Assembly: GCA_042095835.1 (NCBI GenBank)
Contig: JBELML010000043.1
Coordinates: 1 to 40,578, forward strand
Direction: 5' to 3'
Origin: DATFKA01 sp042095835
GTDB taxonomy: Bacteria; Bacteroidota; Bacteroidia; Chitinophagales; Saprospiraceae
Length of the DNA stretch: 40,578 nt
Part shown: positions 8,429-16,966 of the stretch, piece by piece
Layout: the number at the start of each line of letters is the position of its first letter
How positions within the stretch are numbered: the stretch's first letter is position 1
The notes under the pieces: model-generated
Databases searched by the model: none
What the model was told of the DNA's origin: nothing
What the model saw: the letters and a program-made list of their open reading frames with translations, nothing else
Program-made: the position numbers and the translations under genes

Positions 8429-9853
8429 TTATTCATCTACATCCCTACCACCTTTTAATTTATCTTGATAATCATTGAGGACATCCCAATCTCCATTGGC
8501 TGCCAAGCGCGCTTGGGCGGGCCAGGTTGCGGGGTCGTGCATTTTATACTTGGGCCCTTCCTGCTCGAGGATAAACTGGATATCAGCTGGATCTGCTTTA
8601 GCTAATTCATCGAGAGATTGAATACCGGCCTTCTTGAGGATGGCCTCAATTTTAGGGCCTATACCTTCGATTACTTTTAGGTTATCTTCTTTGACTGCCG
8701 CCGCTTTGTCTTCAATAACAGGCTCTACTTGAGGTGGCTCATTCATTAAAATTTGGGCTTGTCCTACCCAATTATCTTTGACAATACGTCCCTCAAAGTA
8801 TTGTATCTGTTGTGTAATGCTAGCAATATCATCATCTGACCATTTAGCGATTTGGGCAAATGAAGTCACGCCTATATCATTCAATTTTTTCTCAATAAAA
8901 GGCCCTATCCCATCAATACGGGAGAGGTCATCTTTATTGTTATCGGCGAGTAAAGCACGATCTGTCCTAAAAAGGTCGAAAGGTTCTTGAGTGGTGATTT
9001 CAGGTTCGGGTTCCTCCGTAGTAATTGGAGTGGTACTTCGATCTGTAGTAGTGGGCACCTGCATTCCATTGACTTGGCTTTGCAAGTGCTGGTTTTCTTG
9101 TTCGAGCTGGGCAAGTCTGGCTTCAAAAGCAGCAAAACGATCATCGCTAGTACCTAATGGAATAGGATCTGCTACTGGTTGCTCACTCACTTTTGCTAGA
9201 CGCTCCATGAGTTCTGCATTTTGCTGTTTGAGGTAACTATTCTGTTGCTCTAAAGCATCAATTTTCTCTTGGGTTTGAGTGTCTTCACTTATCCTACCAC
9301 CACTATCGTTTTGCAGCTCCTCATTACGGGCCTTGAGATAGGCAATCTGCTGCTGGAGCGCCTGAAGTTGGATAGCGTGTTTAGAGTCTTCGCTGGCCTC
9401 ATCAGCTAACTCAAGCTTCAATGCTTCGTTGTCGGCTTTGAGGCGGATGATTTGATCATTGAGTTGCTCTAGAGAGGCATCGTAGGTAGCATCGGTTTGC
9501 ACCGTTTTATCGAAACTGCTCTTTAACTCATAGACCTTCTTGTTGAGCTCTGTATTTTCTTGTTCGTATTTATCTGCTGTAAGACGCACCTGATTGAGGT
9601 CATAAGCCGCCTTTTTGAGGTCTGCTTCTTTGAGGGCAAGGTCTTCTTCTTGCGTTTTAAGTTTGACCTCCAGCTCGCTTAGGAGTTGATCCTTTTTTTT
9701 TAATTCTTTTTTCAATTTGCGCACCTTACGTCCTCGAATTGCGGCACCAAACAGCATGCCGATCAAAAAAGCACCAATCAGTAATAGTAGAAATACTAAA
9801 CTATCGTTGGCCGTTAGTTGCTGGAAAAAGGTATTAAAATCTGGCATATTCAT
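8429..9853 (-). CDS. membrane-anchored coiled-coil protein with two helix-hairpin-helix modules
   Basis: Protein of 474 residues. One transmembrane helix (about 19-38) is followed by a basic cluster and a long coiled coil to about residue 265 with heptad-rich stretches such as IAYLKARNEELQND. Two helix-hairpin-helix modules follow, with cores LSRIDGIGPFIEKKL and LKVIEGIGPKIEAIL. This resembles the H3TH-containing proteins often labelled flap-endonuclease-1-like in Bacteroidota, but no nuclease domain is visible, so DNA or protein binding is the safer reading. It lies 40 bases downstream of the OmpA-like gene and is probably co-transcribed with it. Confidence 0.8.
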   Translation of the reverse strand: MNMPDFNTFFQQLTANDSLVFLLLLIGAFLIGMLFGAAIRGRKVRKLKKELKKKDQLLSELEVKLKTQEEDLALKEADLKKAAYDLNQVRLTADKYEQENTELNKKVYELKSSFDKTVQTDATYDASLEQLNDQIIRLKADNEALKLELADEASEDSKHAIQLQALQQQIAYLKARNEELQNDSGGRISEDTQTQEKIDALEQQNSYLKQQNAELMERLAKVSEQPVADPIPLGTSDDRFAAFEARLAQLEQENQHLQSQVNGMQVPTTTDRSTTPITTEEPEPEITTQEPFDLFRTDRALLADNNKDDLSRIDGIGPFIEKKLNDIGVTSFAQIAKWSDDDIASITQQIQYFEGRIVKDNWVGQAQILMNEPPQVEPVIEDKAAAVKEDNLKVIEGIGPKIEAILKKAGIQSLDELAKADPADIQFILEQEGPKYKMHDPATWPAQARLAANGDWDVLNDYQDKLKGGRDVDE

Positions 9854-9893
9854 ATTTAAATAGTGATATGTTGATATTGAGAAGTGGTGATGT

Positions 9894-10745
9894 TTATTGT
9901 ATTACAATTTCTACTCTTCTATTTTTCTGCCGCCCCTCTTCTGTTTTATTAGGTGCAACTGGTACTTCTTTACCTTTTGAATCGGTAGAAATACGATCGG
10001 CTGCCAAACCTAAACCTACAAAATATTGCTTGGCATTATCTGCTCTTGCTTTACCTAATTTGACATTGTAGGCTTGTGAAGCGATACTATCGGTATGCCC
10101 AATTATATTTAAGCTCACAGAATCTATCTGATCAAAATACAACTTGACAGAGTCGGCATAGGTCTGAAAGGCTGAACCTGGATTAAACTCTGCTGAATTA
10201 TATTCAAAGTTGGCGTCAGAGAAGGTCATATGGGTAAAAGTGAATAAGCCTTGATCACTATTATCAGTAGTATCGATGGCCATAAATGCGACTGGTCGAC
10301 GCAGATTATTGGTACTATCTACAAAATAATCTAAGCGGATACGGTCTTCGGGCAAACCAAGATTCACAAACATAGCCCTCAGGGCGTCTGCCCGGGCGAT
10401 CCCTAAATTGTCATAAAATCCGCGCTGAATCTCTTGTTCATTTAAACGCAGACCTGCTTTGATCACCAAATTTCGATTCAATGAATCTTTCATATATCGC
10501 CCCACTTTACCCAAGAAGGCATAGTTATCATCATTCACTACAGGACCTACACTTGCGCTATCGAAGCGAAATTGATCATGATTACGAAAGACAACCGTCT
10601 CTCCATCTACAAACTGTAGATTGTTTAATCTAAAATCTGTCTCCTCCTGCTCTTCGACACATTGCTGCTTGATTTGGCAGATAAAATACCAACGCCCAAA
10701 AAGCAAGTAGACAATAAAAAAAAGTAACCAAAAAAATGAACGCAC
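9894..10745 (-). CDS. membrane-anchored OmpA-like protein (GTG start)
   Basis: Protein of 283 residues with an uncleaved-looking N-terminal membrane helix (FFWLLFFIVYLLFGRW) and a C-terminal OmpA domain, seen in IIGHTDS, LGKARADNAKQYFVGLGL and the final NRRVEIVI; this fold binds peptidoglycan. An earlier related copy is suggested by GIARADALRAMFVNLGLPEDRI near residues 112-133, so it may contain two OmpA-like units, the first lacking the peptidoglycan signature. The start is GTG: an in-frame stop lies nine bases upstream, with no ATG between. It sits upstream of the coiled-coil gene at 8429 and may link membrane and cell wall. Confidence 0.85.
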   Translation of the reverse strand: MRSFFWLLFFIVYLLFGRWYFICQIKQQCVEEQEETDFRLNNLQFVDGETVVFRNHDQFRFDSASVGPVVNDDNYAFLGKVGRYMKDSLNRNLVIKAGLRLNEQEIQRGFYDNLGIARADALRAMFVNLGLPEDRIRLDYFVDSTNNLRRPVAFMAIDTTDNSDQGLFTFTHMTFSDANFEYNSAEFNPGSAFQTYADSVKLYFDQIDSVSLNIIGHTDSIASQAYNVKLGKARADNAKQYFVGLGLAADRISTDSKGKEVPVAPNKTEEGRQKNRRVEIVIQ

Positions 10746-10820
10746 GTGGCCTAATTATTTAATGATAGAATGCGGTAATGTTGTAACAAAATAAACATTA
10801 GCCCAGGTAAGATACTAAAA

Positions 10821-11834
10821 CTATCGCTTTTGTTCCCATGCCCAGGCCGTCTGCATGATGTCCTCTATATTTCTACTTGGCGTCCATCCTAGTTGATGGC
10901 TTGCTTTTTCAAGATTGGCATAAATAGCGATTACATCGCCAGGACGCCGAGGACCAATTTCATAATTCAATTTTTGACCACTTGTAGTTTCAAAAGCTTT
11001 GATTGCCTCTAGCACAGTCACCCCTGAACCAATACCTAAATTAAACACTTCAAGGTTGGATTCATTTTTTCCAGCCAACAAATACTGGATAGCCTTGGTA
11101 TGCGCATTGGCTAGGTCCATAATATGGATATAGTCCCTCACACAGCTTCCATCTCTGGTATCATAATCGGCACCAAAAACCGTCATTTTTTCTCTTTTCC
11201 CAATCGCTGTTTCGGTGATCACTGGCACTAAATTACTGGGTTTATTGGCGGGCGACTCTCCTAATAGGCCGCTTTCATGTGCTCCTGCCGGGTTGAAATA
11301 GCGGAGCAATACAAAATTGAGCTGCTTGGCAATATTGGCTACATCATTACAGATCTGCTCCCCCATCTGTTTGGTACGAGCATAAGGAGACTCTGCTTCG
11401 CCCATAGGCGTCGCTTCGGTGACCGGTAGCTCCTCTGCATTACCATACACGGAGCAAGAGGAAGAAAAGATGAGATGTGGCACCTCATACTCTTGCATAC
11501 AAGTAATGATATTGAGTAGGCTATTGAGATTATTATTAAAATAAGCCAGCGGTTTTTCAACCGACTCCCCTACCAGTTTCAAAGCTGCAAAATGAATGAT
11601 GCCGACAATATCAGAATGATCAGCAAAAATTTGACGCGTAGCTTCTAAATCCACTAGGTCTACCACATAGTTTTGGATTTGTTGACCCGTAATGGCTTCA
11701 ATTTTTTCAAGTGGCAGTTCCGTTGCATTGGAGAGATTGTCTACCGAAACTACCTCAAATCCATGATCAATTAAATCGATAATAGTATGACTTCCGATGT
11801 AGCCCATGCCACCCGTGACAAGTATCTTTTGCAT
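10821..11834 (-). CDS. galE: UDP-glucose 4-epimerase
   Basis: Protein of 337 residues, the usual length. It interconverts UDP-glucose and UDP-galactose in the cytoplasm. The NAD-binding motif GGMGYIGSH is at 8-16, the serine region FSSSCSVYG is near 123-131, and the catalytic Tyr151 and Lys155 lie in YARTK; the FNPAGAH and RPGD segments are also in place. It is divergent from cysQ, with only 42 bases between the two ATGs, so their promoters must overlap. It probably supplies sugar nucleotides for envelope polysaccharide. Confidence 0.95.
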   Translation of the reverse strand: MQKILVTGGMGYIGSHTIIDLIDHGFEVVSVDNLSNATELPLEKIEAITGQQIQNYVVDLVDLEATRQIFADHSDIVGIIHFAALKLVGESVEKPLAYFNNNLNSLLNIITCMQEYEVPHLIFSSSCSVYGNAEELPVTEATPMGEAESPYARTKQMGEQICNDVANIAKQLNFVLLRYFNPAGAHESGLLGESPANKPSNLVPVITETAIGKREKMTVFGADYDTRDGSCVRDYIHIMDLANAHTKAIQYLLAGKNESNLEVFNLGIGSGVTVLEAIKAFETTSGQKLNYEIGPRRPGDVIAIYANLEKASHQLGWTPSRNIEDIMQTAWAWEQKR

Positions 11835-11858
11835 TTGATAGGGTATTAATTACTTTTG
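11828..11858 (+). promoter_or_regulatory. promoter of cysQ (Bacteroidota type)
   Basis: TTTG (11828-11831), 19 bases, then TACTTTTG (11851-11858) fits the Bacteroidota consensus TTTG-N19-TAnnTTTG. The predicted start of transcription, near 11864, leaves a leader of about 13 bases before the ATG at 11877. The -33 box lies inside the first codons of galE. This promoter also argues against a TTG start at 11856. Confidence 0.75.
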
Positions 11859-11876
11859 CCGCAAATTAAGCCAATA

Positions 11877-12656
11877 ATGGAACATATCAAACTGGTAAAA
11901 GAAGTCGTTGAAATTGCGCGTCAAGCAGGAGCCGCAATTATGGATATTTATACGCGAGAAGAAGATTTTCAGATTGAAAACAAGTCTGATGAATCTCCTT
12001 TAACGATTGCGGATCGTACCGCGAATAAAATCATCTGTGATGGCCTGGAAAAGCTCCCCGTTCTTTATCCTATTATCTCTGAAGAGAATAAAGCCATTCC
12101 TTATGAGGAAAGAAAGACCTTTAGCTATTGTTGGCTAGTCGATCCGCTAGATGGCACCAAAGAATTCATCAAACGCAATGGAGAGTTCACGGTCAACATT
12201 GCTCTAATTTATAATGGGGCGCTAGCTATGGGCGTCGTCTATGCTCCAGTGCTTGATGAGATGTATTGGGCCGTCAAAGGAGAAGGCGCATACCTTCAAA
12301 AAGGAGCGGAAACCAAGCGGCTACAGGCAGCAAGTTTTACACTGCAAGATGAAGGTCTAGGTGTAGTCTGCTCTCGTTCGCACCTCAATGATGCCACCCT
12401 GGCTTTTGTCGACAATTTAGCTTCTCCTGATTTAGTACCTAAGGGAAGTTCTCTCAAGCTTTTAATTCTTGCAAAAGCCAATGCCCATATTTATCCGCGC
12501 TTGGGGCCAACCATGGAATGGGACACTGGAGCTGCACAAATCGTCTTGGAAGAAGCTGGCGGATCAGTAATTGATGAAGATACGAAAGCCCCTTTGCGCT
12601 ATAATAAAGAGAACCTTCTGAATCCTTATTTCATCGCCTATGGAAATGTGCAATAG
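11877..12656 (+). CDS. cysQ: 3'(2'),5'-bisphosphate nucleotidase
   Basis: Protein of 259 residues of the inositol-monophosphatase fold. It hydrolyses 3'-phosphoadenosine 5'-phosphate, a by-product of sulfate activation. The metal-binding motifs are present: SEE near 68-70, DPLDGTKEF at 89-97, and WDTGAAQIVLEEAGG near 210. The ATG at 11877 is chosen over an in-frame TTG at 11856 because the latter falls inside the promoter. The gene is single, divergent from galE and convergent with the DUF2306 gene. No sulfate-assimilation genes are nearby. Confidence 0.9.
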   Translation: MEHIKLVKEVVEIARQAGAAIMDIYTREEDFQIENKSDESPLTIADRTANKIICDGLEKLPVLYPIISEENKAIPYEERKTFSYCWLVDPLDGTKEFIKRNGEFTVNIALIYNGALAMGVVYAPVLDEMYWAVKGEGAYLQKGAETKRLQAASFTLQDEGLGVVCSRSHLNDATLAFVDNLASPDLVPKGSSLKLLILAKANAHIYPRLGPTMEWDTGAAQIVLEEAGGSVIDEDTKAPLRYNKENLLNPYFIAYGNVQ

Positions 12657-12700
12657 CATTTTAGCTTAAAAGAAAAGTAATGCTTTACATCAGCCCCAAA

Positions 12701-13315
12701 TTAATTGGCCTCAGCTACCATTGACTTGGCTCGCGCTAATAGCAATACGATCGATAGGTTAATCATCCAAGGTAACCAGGCTGATAGCTGATAAATAGGC
12801 ATAAAACGCCAAGTAGGTATAAAGGCGAGTAGCAGCATCGTCCGTTGGGTAATAGCGGCAAAGGTCAAAGCATAATTGATATTCATCCAAAACTGATGGT
12901 CTTGGACTCGTCCTTGCACAATATGATTCAATGCCAAGGTTAAGGAGGTGAACCACAATAGGGCCAGAATGGAAAAGCCTACTTGTGTGACCAAGCCGCC
13001 CATCGCAAATTGGGCGATAACCAGTCCCGTTATACTCGAAATTAAAACCGCTACACTATATATGTACCCAAGAAGTCGATGTGTTTTCCTCCGATTTTCC
13101 ATGAGTGGTTTCCACAATTGAAAAGGACCAAGCAAAATGGCGACTATTCCCAAAGCGATGTGTACTAAAAATGCAGCTTTATACCATAAGGCTGATTTAA
13201 AGGCTTTCCCTTCTAAAATTCCACTATTCGGAATCGTGAAGTACTGAAAACTCATAATGATCATCGAAGCTGCGCCTATTAAAAAAAAAGCGATAAGTAA
13301 AAATTGTCTGTTCAT
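12701..13315 (-). CDS. DUF2306 integral membrane protein
   Basis: Protein of 204 residues with about six hydrophobic helices and the family-typical segments KAAFLVHIALGIVAILLGPF and HRLLGYIYS (the His-Arg pair is conserved in DUF2306). Function is unknown; it acts in the inner membrane. It lies 127 bases downstream of a membrane LytTR regulator gene in the same orientation, and the gap contains a pair of direct repeats that may be regulatory, so it may be a target of that regulator. A run of nine A (13281-13289) falls in its second-to-third turn of signal-like sequence. Confidence 0.8.
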   Translation of the reverse strand: MNRQFLLIAFFLIGAASMIIMSFQYFTIPNSGILEGKAFKSALWYKAAFLVHIALGIVAILLGPFQLWKPLMENRRKTHRLLGYIYSVAVLISSITGLVIAQFAMGGLVTQVGFSILALLWFTSLTLALNHIVQGRVQDHQFWMNINYALTFAAITQRTMLLLAFIPTWRFMPIYQLSAWLPWMINLSIVLLLARAKSMVAEAN

Positions 13316-13370
13316 ATGAAAGAATTTCTATCGCTAATCTCACCGCTTTTCAGGACATACACCAGCTCCG

Positions 13371-13429
13371 TGGTACGAATGACAAAGCGGTGGTAAGACG
13401 GTAAAACCTATGGTTTGAATAACAAAGTG
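13371..13429. promoter_or_regulatory. direct repeat pair upstream of the DUF2306 gene
   Basis: TGGTacGAATgACAAAGcG (13371-13389) and TGGTttGAATaACAAAGtG (13411-13429) match at 15 of 19 positions and are offset by exactly 40 bases, about four helical turns. They lie 56-114 bases before the ATG on the minus strand. LytTR proteins bind direct repeats, and such a regulator is encoded next door, but this spacing is longer than the classical one. A longer inverted pair, ACCGCTTT (13342-13349) and AAAGCGGT (13384-13391), overlaps the first copy. Confidence 0.4.
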
Positions 13430-13442
13430 ACAGGGCTCTTTA

Positions 13443-14279
13443 TCAAGCAGATTCTTCTAAATAGGCTTTTATTTTGGGGATATATTTTCTAGAAACGGGT
13501 ACACTTTCTTGCTTTTCTAACCACAGCTGAAGTCCTTGGGCGTTCCCGGTCACTTTCACAATTTTATCACCATTGACCAAATAGGAGCGATGGCACCTAA
13601 GTAGCTGCTCATAATCTGCTAGCTGTTTAGTAAAAGCACTTAGGTTTAGTCGATAGATTCGTTTCTTACGGTCGCGGGTATAGATTTCGGTATAATTTCC
13701 ATCGGCTTTAGCAAATAAAAAATCCTCGATTGGCAATAGGAAGGTTTCGTTCTTTATATCAGTCTTGATAGCAATAGTAGGAGCCTTTACTGGTGGAACT
13801 GGTTTGGCCAATAATTTAGTCATCGTACTAGCGGCTAAAGCACTTTCCTGATTTTTCCAATAGTAGATCAGCAATACATACATCGAAATGGGAATCAGAC
13901 CTAAAACAACGGTACGAACGATAATGAAGCCATAGTTCGACCAGCTAAATTTCAGCTCATTCATAAAATTGATGTATAGGCCATTCAGCGTAGCAATAGC
14001 GAAAAGGATCACACCATAGAAAATGATCTGGCTCCCAATTGTCCATTTTTTTTCTTGAAATAAGCTCGGTATCGATAGTGGTAAAAGGACATGAAAAAAG
14101 AGTAGCACAAAAAAACTAATTACCCCAAAAAAGAGAATTTGCAGGCTAGAATAACCATCACTATCTAGATCGAAAGGCTCAAAAAACCATAGGAAAAAGC
14201 CAATAAACAGTCCAAAAGCAATGGCGTACAACAAACCATTGGTTCCCGAAACAGGTGGTGGATAATAGCGTTTTTCCAT
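13443..14279 (-). CDS. membrane-bound LytTR transcription regulator
   Basis: Protein of 278 residues. Four transmembrane helices occupy about 15-165, then a linker, then a LytTR DNA-binding domain (about 175-275) with the typical EDFLFAKADGNYTEIYT and LLRCHRSYLVN segments. There is no receiver domain, so it is a one-component membrane regulator. It starts only five bases after the stop of the DNA ligase gene and should be co-transcribed with the exonuclease and ligase. That link between a repair operon and a membrane sensor is unusual. Its own target may be the DUF2306 gene downstream. Confidence 0.88.
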   Translation of the reverse strand: MEKRYYPPPVSGTNGLLYAIAFGLFIGFFLWFFEPFDLDSDGYSSLQILFFGVISFFVLLFFHVLLPLSIPSLFQEKKWTIGSQIIFYGVILFAIATLNGLYINFMNELKFSWSNYGFIIVRTVVLGLIPISMYVLLIYYWKNQESALAASTMTKLLAKPVPPVKAPTIAIKTDIKNETFLLPIEDFLFAKADGNYTEIYTRDRKKRIYRLNLSAFTKQLADYEQLLRCHRSYLVNGDKIVKVTGNAQGLQLWLEKQESVPVSRKYIPKIKAYLEESA

Positions 14280-14284
14280 AGCTT

Positions 14285-15883
14285 CTAATCATTTCCATAA
14301 ACCGCCAGTAATGCCTGCAAATCTTCCAGTGTATTGGCTTCGTTTAAGGGCTTATCCTTGCGCCAGCGGCTAATTCGAGGGAAGCGAAGAGCGACCCCAG
14401 ATTTGTGTCGACTTGATTTTTGAATCCCCTCAAAAGCGATCTCAAAAACATGATGTGGCTGCACACTACGTACTGGCCCAAAGCGCTCTATCGTATGCTG
14501 CCGGACCCAGGTAGTAATCTCATTAAATTCTTTATCTGTCAAGCCCGAATAAGCTTTCGTAAAAGGAACGAGGGTTTCACCATCCCAAACCGCAAAGGTG
14601 AAGTCCGAAAACAGGTTAGCTCTGCGTCCATGACCTCGTTGGGCGTAGATCATCACCGCATCGATGGTGAGTGGATCGACTTTCCATTTCCACCAGTCTC
14701 CTCGTTTGCGCCCAGCTTTGTACTCCGCAGATTTGCGTTTGAGCATCAATCCTTCACTGAAGTGTGCTCTAGAGTTCAGCCTTTCCTCCTTGAGATCCTC
14801 CCAGTTGTCTTTCTCCACCAATTCGGACAGTAAGATTATTCCATTGGTTGGATGCTTTGCTAATAAATTTTCTAATAAAGCTCTACGCTCTGACATGGGG
14901 CGAGATCTTATATCCGCTCCTTGATACTCTAGCAGGTCATAAGCGATCAAAACCACTGGCGCTTTTTTCAGGATATTCTTACTTACATTTTTCCGACCAA
15001 TACGAGTTTGTAATACATTAAAAGGCAAGGGCTGGCCATCTTGAAAAGGCATAATTTCGCCATCTAAGACCACCCCATCTGGAAGCAAGCTAGGCAAGGA
15101 GTGAAACTCAGGAAACTTATCGGTCACCAATTCTTCACCGCGCGACCAGACAAAAACCTCTCCATTTCTCACAATAATTTGTCCTCGTATTCCATCCCAT
15201 TTTCGCTCTACTTGCCAGGTATCAATAGCACCTAAGGAATCGGGTTCTTCTTCTAGAGCATAAGCTAGATAGAAAGGGTAAGGCTTGGAAGCATTGTCTA
15301 ATTCATCTCCTTCCAAGATTAAAGCCTGAAAAGTAGTCGTCTGAGGCGTCCAATCTCCCATGAGTCGGTGCGCCAATATGTTCTCTTCGATTGTGGTATA
15401 TTTCGACAGCGCCCTGACCATGAGCTTTTGGGAGACGCCAATTCGAAAACCACCTGTAATGAGCTTATTGAAAACGAATCGCTCTGTATTACTCAACTGA
15501 TCCCAGGCCGCCAAGACTTTATTTTTTTTCTCTTCCTCTTCCAAGCCCGCTAAAGATTGGATATACTCAATCCAGTAGGTCAAAGACTCATCGCTTTGCT
15601 GGCTGGGTTTTGGAAGGATATTGGCTATAGTCTCTGCCAAATCACCAACTACATGATAGGTTTCCTCAAATAACCATAGCGGCAGCTTCGAAGCTTCTGC
15701 AGCCCAAGTACGCAACAAGGTCGTATTTACGGTACGCTTTGGTCTACGATGAGAAAGAATGGCCACGGTCCAAAGCTGATCGCTTGGATGTACTAATGCA
15801 AAGTACTGAGCTAGGGCAGCTACCTTAGTATTGGTTTTGGTAGTTTGATCTAGTTGAAGAAAAAGTTGGGCAAAATTTCGCAT
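14285..15883 (-). CDS. ATP-dependent DNA ligase (ligase-associated damage-response cluster type)
   Basis: Protein of 532 residues. It seals nicks via a lysine-AMP intermediate. The N-terminal DNA-binding domain spans about 1-205. The nucleotidyltransferase core carries motif I KWDGIRG (Lys228), motif III LDGEIM, motif IV SEGLMLKR and motif V WWKWK; an OB domain ends the protein. The ATG at 15883 is chosen over a GTG one codon upstream. It follows the exonuclease gene by 13 bases, in the arrangement known for the four-gene ligase-exonuclease-helicase-phosphoesterase cluster. A LytTR gene follows after five bases. It would be an accessory ligase beside the NAD-dependent LigA expected elsewhere. 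Confidence 0.94.
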   Translation of the reverse strand: MRNFAQLFLQLDQTTKTNTKVAALAQYFALVHPSDQLWTVAILSHRRPKRTVNTTLLRTWAAEASKLPLWLFEETYHVVGDLAETIANILPKPSQQSDESLTYWIEYIQSLAGLEEEEKKNKVLAAWDQLSNTERFVFNKLITGGFRIGVSQKLMVRALSKYTTIEENILAHRLMGDWTPQTTTFQALILEGDELDNASKPYPFYLAYALEEEPDSLGAIDTWQVERKWDGIRGQIIVRNGEVFVWSRGEELVTDKFPEFHSLPSLLPDGVVLDGEIMPFQDGQPLPFNVLQTRIGRKNVSKNILKKAPVVLIAYDLLEYQGADIRSRPMSERRALLENLLAKHPTNGIILLSELVEKDNWEDLKEERLNSRAHFSEGLMLKRKSAEYKAGRKRGDWWKWKVDPLTIDAVMIYAQRGHGRRANLFSDFTFAVWDGETLVPFTKAYSGLTDKEFNEITTWVRQHTIERFGPVRSVQPHHVFEIAFEGIQKSSRHKSGVALRFPRISRWRKDKPLNEANTLEDLQALLAVYGND

Positions 15884-15896
15884 CACTATTCAATTT

Positions 15897-16898
15897 CTAG
15901 GCTACTGTATCATCTGGTGTCTCGGCCTCAAATTGGGTTTTCTCGCTGTAAGCTTCGTAGCCTTGTTCTCTCAGCCATTTGGTGAACACTTCGGTGTATC
16001 CATGTGTCACGATGACCTTGCTTGCTCCAGATTCTTTGATTGCCCAATTTAGACCGTCCCAATCGGCATGGTCAGAGAGTACAAACCCTCGGTCTGCGTT
16101 TCTACGCCGCCGCGCACCACGTAAGGTCATCCATCCCGAGGCGATACCTGTAGAAAGCGGTTGGAATTTCCGGACCCAATTCGAACCAATGGCAGAAGGA
16201 GGCGCGATCACCAAGCTCCCCTTGTATTCGTCTTTCTTTATTTTGGAAGCCACTCTTGTGGTGTCGATGAGTGAAATTCCTTGTTTGCGCAGCACTTCAT
16301 TAATATTCTCTACGGCTCCGTGGGTGAACACCCTGCCGATACTAGCATCAATACCTTGCATGACTCGCTGTGCCTTGCCTAAAGCGTAGGAAGAAATGAT
16401 ACTAATTTTTCCCTGCTCTTGGTTAGAGCGCCACCAGTCATTGATTTCTTGATAGACTTCTTTTTGTGGTTTCCACTTATAGACCGGCATACCAAATGTC
16501 GACTCTGTAATAAAAGCATGGCATTTGACGGGCTCAAAGGCTTCTGCTAGGCCGTCATCTTCTACCTTATAATCACCAGAAGCTACCCAAACTTCCCCTT
16601 TATATTCAACTCTGATTTGAGCAGAACCGATGATATGGCCAGCAGGATGGAAAGAAAATTTGACGCCATTAATGGTCTTAGCCTCTCCGTACCGAACGGT
16701 TTCTACATTGATGGGACCAAGTCGGTGTCGAATCACGGGCTTGGCCGATTCGGTACATAGGTAATAGCTATGTCCCCAACGAGAATGGTCGGCATGACCG
16801 TGGGTAATCAGCGCACGTTTGACCTTTTTCCAAGGATCAATATAGACATCGGCTTGGGCGCAGTAGATCCCTTTATTGGTGAATTCGAGTAAGTTCAT
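15897..16898 (-). CDS. ligase-associated DNA exonuclease (metallo-beta-lactamase/beta-CASP type)
   Basis: Protein of 333 residues related to mRNA 3'-end processing factors. The metal site motif HGHADH lies in ALITHGHADHSRWG, with further ligands in PAGHIIGS, ASGDYK and the late SDHADWDGL. In the described cluster this enzyme is a manganese-dependent DNA nuclease. It is the first gene of the minus-strand operon exonuclease, ligase, LytTR. It is divergent from the photolyase-like gene with only 68 bases between the starts, so both must be controlled from that short gap; no convincing Bacteroidota promoter box is seen there. Confidence 0.93.
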   Translation of the reverse strand: MNLLEFTNKGIYCAQADVYIDPWKKVKRALITHGHADHSRWGHSYYLCTESAKPVIRHRLGPINVETVRYGEAKTINGVKFSFHPAGHIIGSAQIRVEYKGEVWVASGDYKVEDDGLAEAFEPVKCHAFITESTFGMPVYKWKPQKEVYQEINDWWRSNQEQGKISIISSYALGKAQRVMQGIDASIGRVFTHGAVENINEVLRKQGISLIDTTRVASKIKKDEYKGSLVIAPPSAIGSNWVRKFQPLSTGIASGWMTLRGARRRRNADRGFVLSDHADWDGLNWAIKESGASKVIVTHGYTEVFTKWLREQGYEAYSEKTQFEAETPDDTVA

Positions 16899-16966
16899 GT
16901 ATCCTTTGAGTGTTACTAAATCCCAAATAATGTGAACCGCAAGTTAGGGATTATGTTCTTTCTTTA

